Positions 58,227 to 64,000 of a stretch of 64,000 nt of DNA are shown here, piece by piece (position 1 is the stretch's first letter; each line of letters begins with the position of its first letter). The DNA lies in contig JAGYKK010000009.1 of the NCBI GenBank assembly GCA_018401645.1, positions 1 to 64,000 of the forward strand, read 5' to 3'. Made by a program: the position numbers and the translations under genes. The DNA comes from Mycobacterium sp. (lineage in GTDB: Bacteria > Actinomycetota > Actinomycetes > Mycobacteriales > Mycobacteriaceae). Under the pieces are notes generated by a model. The model did not search any database. It was not told the origin of the DNA and was given only the letters and a program-made list of their open reading frames with translations.

Positions 58227-58700
58227 ATGAGAAAGACGATCATCGGCACGGGCCTGGCGGTTGTGGGTGCGGCGATCGCGGGTGGCGCGGCCAGTCGCAA
58301 CGGCATCGACGGCTGGTACACCACGATCCACAAACCGCGTTATGTCCCGCCGAACGCGCTGTTCCCGATCGCCTGGACGGTGCTCTACGCCGATATCGCA
58401 GCCACCTCGGCCGCGGCCATCAACCGGTTCCGGGCCGATGGCGACGACACGAGGGCACGCGCCTACATCGGCGCACTCGGCGTCAACCTCGTGCTTAACG
58501 CCAGCTGGAGTTGGATCTTCTTCGGCAAGCGCAAGCTCGGCGCGGCGGCCGCCGCGGCTGCGGTGCTGACGGCCAGCAGCGCCGATCTCACCCGGCGCAC
58601 CGCAGCGGCTGATCTCACCGGCGCCGCACTCACGCCCTACCCGCTGTGGTGTGTATTCGCGACGGTGATGACCACCCATATCTGGCGCCTCAACCGCTGA
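58227..58700 (+). CDS. TspO/MBR family protein
   Basis: 157 aa with five helices. Signature residues: WYTTIHKPRYVPPNALFPIAWTVLY after helix 1 and NLVLNASWSWIFFGKRKLG in the middle. TspO proteins bind tetrapyrroles and respond to oxidative stress. ATG 58227; the protein is intact. Confidence 0.9.
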   Translation: MRKTIIGTGLAVVGAAIAGGAASRNGIDGWYTTIHKPRYVPPNALFPIAWTVLYADIAATSAAAINRFRADGDDTRARAYIGALGVNLVLNASWSWIFFGKRKLGAAAAAAAVLTASSADLTRRTAAADLTGAALTPYPLWCVFATVMTTHIWRLNR

Positions 58701-58813
58701 CAATTCACAACTTCATCTACCCGCGGGCACATACGGCCGTCACGATATTTTCTCGAGAAGGCGCCGGGCATGGTAGGCGTTGGCGGCGTGCGCCGACTGG
58801 TGGTGGGCTGGCG

Positions 58814-59452
58814 ATGACGGGCCGGGCTGGCCGCGTGCGGTCCGCACTGGCGCTGGCACCGGTGGATGCAGCCACTCCGGCCCGGGAGTTGAACCCGGCC
58901 GACGTCGTCAGAGTCCACTCGGAGCTACCGCCGGGATACGAGGTCGCCGACTTGAGGGGGCCGCTCAGTGCGGTGTCGCTGTGGGGCTTCGGAACCGGCT
59001 GGTCCGCTGACCCTCGACGGTGTGTGGACCTAGCCGACCCTTCTCCGTCGGACCGCGGTGCCCGCGGACTGTCAGCATCCGGGCCGGGCGGGACGGTCTA
59101 CGTCGCGGTCGTCACCGCCGCCCCACCGGGACCCGATCTCCTTGCCCAATGTATGGAGTGGACAATGCTTTTCGTCCACACGAGCGCCCAGGTCCGGCGT
59201 ACTGACGCCCCAGTGATCGCTGGCGCGGTCACCGTAGCGTGGGACGCCGCCACCCGCACCATTGTGGAGTCCGGCGCCGAGACCAACTCGGAGGTGTCTA
59301 CAGCGGTGGCCTACCTGGACCGGCACGCAGCCTTCGTCACCGTTGTCACCGACCCCGGCTCGCCGCACCCGCCACTAGGACCGGTCTACGTTGCCAAGCT
59401 ACTCAAGGCCACAGTGGCGCAGTTGCGGGGCGCAGCGGGCTCGGGTGGGTAG
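58814..59452 (+). CDS. Exported DUF5642-like protein (N-terminus probably frameshifted)
   Basis: About 213 aa from ATG 58814, similar in position to Rv0999. Recognisable body: ELNPADVVRVHSELPPGYEVADLRGPLSAVSLWGFGTGWSADPRRC and CMEWTMLFVHTSAQV. In another frame just upstream the DNA reads AGLAACG, a lipobox, after a hydrophobic run (RRLVVG). I infer that one or two indels near 58790-58850 hide a lipoprotein signal, and the true start is nearer 58770. It pairs with the next lipoprotein of the same general kind. Confidence 0.68.
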   Translation: MTGRAGRVRSALALAPVDAATPARELNPADVVRVHSELPPGYEVADLRGPLSAVSLWGFGTGWSADPRRCVDLADPSPSDRGARGLSASGPGGTVYVAVVTAAPPGPDLLAQCMEWTMLFVHTSAQVRRTDAPVIAGAVTVAWDAATRTIVESGAETNSEVSTAVAYLDRHAAFVTVVTDPGSPHPPLGPVYVAKLLKATVAQLRGAAGSGG

Positions 59453-59462
59453 ATTGGCGGCG

Positions 59463-60134
59463 GTGGCAATGGCAACGGCGGTGACGCGGCGCGGAGTTGT
59501 CGGGTTGCTGGTCGGCGCCGGGGTGCTGACCGGCTGCGGTGCTGATCGGGGCAACACGGCCGACATTGCTGGTATCTCCGAGGTCCGGGCCAGCTTCGGG
59601 CCGCAGTTCAAAATCACTGACGTGGCGCCGTCCGGGATCGATCCGAGAGTACTCAGCGGCCAAAAATTGCCCGAGGGACTTCAGTTCGAGCCCGGTGCCT
59701 GCGTTCAGTTCGCCTCCGGACAGCTGGTACCGACCGGCACCGAGGGCAACATGGCGGCGGTATCGGCTGAGGGCGAGGGCAACCGGTTCATCGTCATCGC
59801 AGTCCAGACCAACGAACCGGTGCCGCTGGTCGAACCCGGATCCGACTGTCGCCGAGTTACTTTCACCGGTGGTGGGGTGCAGGGCTCTGTGGAGGTCGTC
59901 GAGGTGCCCACTATCGCGGGGGCCGAGACCATCGGTGTGCACCGTGTCGTCCAGACGGTGCTCGACGGCAAGCCGCGCACCGGTGAGGTGTACAACTATT
60001 CTGCCCGCTTCGGCGACTACCAGGTGATCGTCTCTGCCAATCCGTTGGTGCTGCCGGGGCAACCGGTGGTAGCGGTGAACACCCAGAGAGCCCGTGATCT
60101 GCTGGTCGCCGGTGTGAACGCGATTCGGCGCTGA
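59463..60134 (+). CDS. Lipoprotein, DUF5642-like
   Basis: 223 aa. Signal GVVGLLVGAGVLTGCGAD with lipobox LTGC, then a beta-rich domain (ISEVRASFGPQFKITDVAPSGIDPRVLSGQKLP, ACVQFASGQLVP, CRRVTFTGGGVQGSVEVVEVPTIAGAETIGVHRVVQT). Two cysteines (about 80 and 131) may pair. GTG 59463 or ATG 59469 are both possible starts. Function unknown. Confidence 0.8.
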   Translation: MAMATAVTRRGVVGLLVGAGVLTGCGADRGNTADIAGISEVRASFGPQFKITDVAPSGIDPRVLSGQKLPEGLQFEPGACVQFASGQLVPTGTEGNMAAVSAEGEGNRFIVIAVQTNEPVPLVEPGSDCRRVTFTGGGVQGSVEVVEVPTIAGAETIGVHRVVQTVLDGKPRTGEVYNYSARFGDYQVIVSANPLVLPGQPVVAVNTQRARDLLVAGVNAIRR

Positions 60135-60161
60135 TCGGCGTGCCAGCGATACGGTTGCGCC

Positions 60162-61370
60162 ATGACTGTTTTTGGCGTCGACTCCGAGGTGGGGCGATTG
60201 CGCGCGGTTATCCTGCACCGACCCGGCGCTGAACTCCAACGGCTCACCCCGCGAAACAACGACGCCCTACTCTTCGACGGACTGCCCTGGGTAGCGCGGG
60301 CACAGCAGGAGCACGATGCGTTTGCGGCTTTGCTGCGCTCGCGAGATATCGAGGTACTCCTGCTGGCTGAGTTGCTTGCTGAGGCGTTGGCAAGCGGAGC
60401 GGCCAGGATGCAGGGAATCGCCGCAGCCGTTGACCTTGAACGGTTGGGTCGTCCTCTGGCGCAGGAACTCTCGGCTTATCTGCGTACGCTTCAACCAGTT
60501 GAACTTGCGCGTATTTTGGTGGCTGGGGCAACATTCACCGAACTTCCCCTCGGCGCCCGAGTGGAGACCTCGCTGGTCCGGCGAATGCAACACAGCGACG
60601 ATTTCGTCATCGAACCACTCCCCAATCTCATGTTCACCCGCGATTCATCATTTTGGATCGGTTCCCGGGTTGCGATCACCTCGCTGGCACTGCCGGCCCG
60701 GATGCGAGAGACCTCGCTAACTGATCTGGTCTATGCCCATCACCCGCGATTTCGCGGCGTGCGCCGGGCGTATGAGTCCCATACCGCGCCGGTCGAAGGC
60801 GGTGATGTGCTGCTGATGGGGCCCGGTGTGGTGGCGGTGGGGGTGGGGGAGCGCACCACTCCTGCCGGCGCGGAAGCCCTGGCCCGCAGCCTTTTCGACG
60901 ACGATCTTGCCCATACCGTGCTGGCCGTCCCGATTGCCCAGCAACGTGCAACGATGCATCTGGACACCGTGTGCACGATGGTCGACATCGATGCCGCGGT
61001 CATGTACCCGGGGATCGCGGATTCACTGTCGGCGTTCACCCTCACCCGTACCTCCGAAGGGGTCCGGATCGCGGACGAGGCGCCGTTTGCGCGGGCCGCG
61101 GCCACAGCGTTGGGCATAGGACGGCTGCGGGTCATCGACACCGGACTGGACCCGGTGACCGCTGAACGTGAGCAGTGGGACGACGGCAACAACACCCTTG
61201 CCCTGGCGCCGGGTGTAGTGGTGGCCTACGAGCGCAACACCGAGACCAATGCCCGGCTCGCTGACGCCGGTATCGAGGTGCTTCCCATCGCTGCGGCGGA
61301 GTTGGGCACCGGCCGCGGCGGACCGCGCTGCATGTCCTGCCCTGCTGCGCGCGATTCGGTCCTGCGCTAG
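60162..61370 (+). CDS. arcA: Arginine deiminase
   Basis: 402 aa. Hydrolyses arginine to citrulline and ammonia. Guanidino-modifying fold with [35 protein letters not shown] and the nucleophile Cys in [11 protein letters not shown] near the C-terminus. Orthologue of Rv1001. No arcB, arcC or antiporter is adjacent, so it is not a classic energy-yielding ADI operon; ammonia release for acid protection is possible. Confidence 0.94.
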   Translation: MTVFGVDSEVGRLRAVILHRPGAELQRLTPRNNDALLFDGLPWVARAQQEHDAFAALLRSRDIEVLLLAELLAEALASGAARMQGIAAAVDLERLGRPLAQELSAYLRTLQPVELARILVAGATFTELPLGARVETSLVRRMQHSDDFVIEPLPNLMFTRDSSFWIGSRVAITSLALPARMRETSLTDLVYAHHPRFRGVRRAYESHTAPVEGGDVLLMGPGVVAVGVGERTTPAGAEALARSLFDDDLAHTVLAVPIAQQRATMHLDTVCTMVDIDAAVMYPGIADSLSAFTLTRTSEGVRIADEAPFARAAATALGIGRLRVIDTGLDPVTAEREQWDDGNNTLALAPGVVVAYERNTETNARLADAGIEVLPIAAAELGTGRGGPRCMSCPAARDSVLR

Positions 61371-61374
61371 TCCT

Positions 61375-62925
61375 TCAGCGCCAGCTGGGTAACCAGATCT
61401 GCATATTCCAGGTGGATTGCGAGATCGGCAGCCCGGTGAGGATCGGGAACAGCCACGCGAAGTTGGTGATCACCAGCGCTACGTAACAGCAGACCACGAT
61501 CACACCGAGGGTTCTGCGCTCGGCGTTGCGGGTTGGTTTGAACAGGATGTCGCCGAGAATCAGGGCCACCAGCATCGCCAGGAAAGGTGCCATCGTCACC
61601 GCATAGAAGAAGTACATCTGGCGGTCGATGGCGGCGAACCACGGCAGCCATCCAGCGCAATACCCAACCAGCACAACGGCGTACCGCCAGTCCCGGCTCA
61701 CCAGCGCCCGCCACGCTGCGTAGAGCAAAACCGGGACGGCCAGCCACCATAGCGCAGGGGTACCGACGAGCATGACGGACTTGACGCACGACGCCGCACC
61801 GCAGCCGGGAACGTCCTGATCGTCGATGGCGTACAACACCGGTCGCAATGACATCGGCCACGTCCACGGCTTGGACTCCCACGGGTGGTGATTTCCCTCG
61901 GCATTCGTCAGCGTCGAATGGAAGTGATACACCTTGTAGGTGTAATGCCACAGAGATCGGACGGCGTCCGGGGGCTGGTACCACTGCCGGGTGCCAATCG
62001 ACTGACCCACCTCGTGGCGATTGACCGCGGTTTCGGAGGCGAACCAGGGCGCGTAGGCCAGCAGGTACACCGCCGGTGGGATGAGTCCGAAAACCCAGGA
62101 CGCCGGACCGAGGTCCCGCCGCAACACTCCGGTCCATGGCCGGTCGACCCGGTAGGCGCGACGGACGGCGACATCCAGCGCCAGCGACATCAACCCGAAG
62201 AACGCGACGAAGTACAGCCCGGACCACTTCGTGGCACAGGCCAGTCCGAGCAGCACGCCGGCGCTGAAACGCCACCACCGCACGCCCAGTCTCGGGCCCC
62301 AGGGGGTTGCGGTGATCCTGCCCTCGAGGAATGCGACGTGCATCCGCTCCCGGACCTGATCACGGTCGACCATCAGTGCACCGAAGGCCGCCACCACGAA
62401 GACAGTCATGAAATTGTCCAGCAGGGCGGTGCGGGCTGCCACGAAGCTGACCCCGTCGCACACTACGAGCAGACCCGCGATGGTGCCGATCAGGGTGGAA
62501 CGACTGATCCTGCGGACGATGCGAACCACCAACGCCACCAGGATCACACCGAACAGCGCACTGGTGAACCGCCAGCCCAGGCCGGTGTAGCCGAACAATG
62601 CTTCGCCGAATGCAATCAACTGCTTACCCACCGGCGGGTGCACCACCAGGCCGAATCCCGGGTTGTCCTCCACCCCGTAGTTGTGTAAAAGCTGCCATGC
62701 CTGGGGCGCGTAGTGCTTCTCGTCGAAGATCGGTGTGCCGGCGTCGGTGGGCGATCCGAGATTCATCATCCGCGTGACCGCCGCCAGGGCGGTGACGACC
62801 GCCGTTGCCGCCCAGCCCTCAAGTCGGTCGGTCGGTCCGAAATCGGCGGCGGGCACCAACGGTCCGGGACTGACAACGCGCACGGCCGGATCCGCCGCGA
62901 TCAGCTCATCGGCGGGGGCACTCAC
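61375..62925 (-). CDS. pmt: Protein O-mannosyltransferase
   Basis: 516 aa polytopic GT39 enzyme that transfers mannose from polyprenol-phosphate-mannose to exported proteins (Rv1002c). Key acidic motif FDEKHYAPQAW in the first extracytoplasmic loop, VVHPPVGKQLIAFGEALFGYTGLGWR, and the conserved GTRQWYQPP and NAEGNHHPWESKPWTWPM loops; about ten helices. GTG 62925 start; the upstream in-frame ATG runs into rsmI. Stops five bases from arcA. Confidence 0.94.
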   Translation of the reverse strand: MSAPADELIAADPAVRVVSPGPLVPAADFGPTDRLEGWAATAVVTALAAVTRMMNLGSPTDAGTPIFDEKHYAPQAWQLLHNYGVEDNPGFGLVVHPPVGKQLIAFGEALFGYTGLGWRFTSALFGVILVALVVRIVRRISRSTLIGTIAGLLVVCDGVSFVAARTALLDNFMTVFVVAAFGALMVDRDQVRERMHVAFLEGRITATPWGPRLGVRWWRFSAGVLLGLACATKWSGLYFVAFFGLMSLALDVAVRRAYRVDRPWTGVLRRDLGPASWVFGLIPPAVYLLAYAPWFASETAVNRHEVGQSIGTRQWYQPPDAVRSLWHYTYKVYHFHSTLTNAEGNHHPWESKPWTWPMSLRPVLYAIDDQDVPGCGAASCVKSVMLVGTPALWWLAVPVLLYAAWRALVSRDWRYAVVLVGYCAGWLPWFAAIDRQMYFFYAVTMAPFLAMLVALILGDILFKPTRNAERRTLGVIVVCCYVALVITNFAWLFPILTGLPISQSTWNMQIWLPSWR

Positions 62926-62948
62926 GCCTGCGATCGTAGGGTGTGGGA

Positions 62949-63788
62949 GTGAGTCCCGGCCGCCTGCTGCTTGGTGCCACCCCGCTGGGGCAGCCGGGCG
63001 ACGCATCGAAACGCCTGATCGAAGCGCTGGAAACGGTCGATGTGGTGGCCGCCGAGGACACCCGCCGGGTCCGAATGTTGGCCCGTTCGCTGGGTGTTGA
63101 GATTACCGGCCGGGTGGTGAGTCTGTTCGACCAGAACGAAGCGGCCCGGGTGCCCGGCCTGCTCGCCGACGTCGCCGCCGGTGCCACGGTGCTGGTGGTC
63201 AGCGATGCCGGTATGCCGCTCATCAACGACCCCGGCTATCGGATGGTCAGTGCATGCGCGGCAGCCGGACTGGCGGTGTCATGTCTTCCCGGCCCCTCGG
63301 CGGTGACTACGGCGTTGGCCGTCTCCGGGCTGCCGGCGGACCGGTTCTGCTTCGAGGGGTTCGGGCCGCGTAAAACCTCGGCGCGGCGGGCGTGGCTGTC
63401 GACTCTGGCCGCCGAGGAGCGCACGGTGGTGTTCTTCGAATCGCCGCGGCGCTTGGCGGGCTGCCTTGCCGATGCCGTTGAGGAGCTGGGAGCACAGCGT
63501 CGCGCCGTGGTGTGCCGGGAGCTGACCAAGATCCACGAGGAGATCCGGCGCGGCACCCTCGCCGAACTTGCACAGTGGTCGGCAGCCGGTGTGCTCGGCG
63601 AGATCACCGTGGTGCTGGCCGGCGCTACGCCCGCCGTCGACGCGGAGTCTCTGGTCGCCGAGGTCGAGATGTTGGTCGCCGACGGAATGCGGGTCAAAGA
63701 CGCCTGCGCCCGCGTGATCGGAACGCACCCGGGCGCACCGTCACGGCGCGCCCTCTATGAAGCCGTCTTGCGGGCCCGGGAGTACTGA
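62949..63788 (+). CDS. rsmI: 16S rRNA (cytidine-1402-2'-O)-methyltransferase
   Basis: 279 aa tetrapyrrole-methylase-fold enzyme. Signature: LLLGATPLGQPGDAS, VVAAEDTRRVRML, VVSDAGMPLINDPGYRMV, CLPGPSAVTTALAVSGLP, FEGFGPRK, FFESPRRLAGCL and CRELTKIHEEI. GTG 62949 (or 62943) follows the M. tuberculosis start. Divergent from pmt by 23 bases. Confidence 0.93.
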   Translation: MSPGRLLLGATPLGQPGDASKRLIEALETVDVVAAEDTRRVRMLARSLGVEITGRVVSLFDQNEAARVPGLLADVAAGATVLVVSDAGMPLINDPGYRMVSACAAAGLAVSCLPGPSAVTTALAVSGLPADRFCFEGFGPRKTSARRAWLSTLAAEERTVVFFESPRRLAGCLADAVEELGAQRRAVVCRELTKIHEEIRRGTLAELAQWSAAGVLGEITVVLAGATPAVDAESLVAEVEMLVADGMRVKDACARVIGTHPGAPSRRALYEAVLRAREY

Positions 63789-64000
63789 ACGTCGTCGATA
63801 ATCGGCGCTGCCTTATGCAGGCACTCCTGCCATTCGGCGTCAGGGTTCGAGTCCGCGGTGATGCCGCCGCCGACGCCGAATATCGCACCGGAAAATGCGT
63901 CAAACTCCACGGTGCGGATTGCGACGTTCAATTCACAGCCCGCAACCGGAGACGCCAGACCGATTGTTCCGCAGTACACCCCGCGTCGATGCCGCTCCCA
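63755..64000 (-). CDS. pabB: Aminodeoxychorismate synthase component I (3' part)
   Basis: C-terminal 81 codons only; the gene continues past the window. RRGVYCGTIGLASPVAGCELNVAIRTVEF and FGVGGGITADSNPDAEWQECLHKA are the last chorismate-binding motifs of PabB/TrpE proteins. It overlaps the end of rsmI by 34 bases on the opposite strand. Position equals Rv1005c, so folate (p-aminobenzoate) synthesis is the likely role. Confidence 0.88.
   Translation of the reverse strand, partial: WERHRRGVYCGTIGLASPVAGCELNVAIRTVEFDAFSGAIFGVGGGITADSNPDAEWQECLHKAAPIIDDVQYSRARKTAS

Noticed and set aside
60162..61370. Complete arginine deiminase energy operon
   Set aside because: Only arcA is present; flanking genes are lipoproteins and pmt.

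Overview
The window is chromosomal DNA from a mycobacterium. Gene order follows the Mycobacterium tuberculosis Rv0948c-Rv1005c block almost gene for gene (chorismate mutase, uvrD1, M23 peptidase, sucCD, perM, purN, purH, rpmF, mprAB-pepD-moaB2, mscL, ruc, galU, moeA1, rimJ, the Rv0998-type acetyltransferase, arcA, pmt, rsmI, pabB). An MspA-type porin, a phosphoketolase, a type III PKS locus and a thiolase-like TLP1 gene are extra to that block and suggest a non-tuberculous species, probably a Mycolicibacterium-type organism. All gene names rest on recognising protein motifs and order, not on database searches.

Layout: 0-5.2 kb aldehyde dehydrogenase, chorismate mutase, UvrD1, M23 peptidase; 5.4-9.9 kb sucCD, TLP1, F420 oxidoreductase; 10-18.1 kb perM, purN/purH and an AAA/VWA chelatase-like pair; 18.1-20.2 kb a long leader and a repeat-tailed secreted protein ending in a very strong terminator; 20.2-26.9 kb DUF1707 protein and the echA7-accA2-accD2-atuA acyl-CoA carboxylation operon; 27-32.7 kb rpmF, the envelope-stress system mprA-mprB-pepD-moaB2 and an MspA porin, with three matching 8-3-8 direct repeats that look like MprA boxes; 32.7-39.3 kb mscL, SAF protein, ruc, 5-FTHF ligase, galU, moeA1(glp), rimJ, a probable glpR, tRNA-Ala(CGC).

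From the tRNA to the Rv0998 orthologue at 57.1 kb lies an accessory block. Its first half (39.4-50.1 kb) is full of frame breaks, but can be resolved into a secreted HHDH-motif protein, polyphosphate:AMP phosphotransferase, an alpha/beta hydrolase, phosphoketolase, glycogen phosphorylase, an unidentified gene and a WXG100 + DUF1023-hydrolase pair. Its second half (50.6-57.1 kb) is clean and carries an MmpL transporter and a type III PKS / methyltransferase / flavoprotein phenolic-lipid-type locus. The window closes with TspO, two DUF5642-like proteins, arginine deiminase, protein O-mannosyltransferase, RsmI and the end of pabB.

A technical feature dominates interpretation: single-base indels break many genes, including housekeeping ones (sucD, purH) and even the tRNA, while other long stretches (18.7-29.5 kb, 50.1-58.7 kb, 59.5-64 kb) are intact. 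I read this mainly as uneven consensus quality, so broken genes are reported over their whole reconstructed span.
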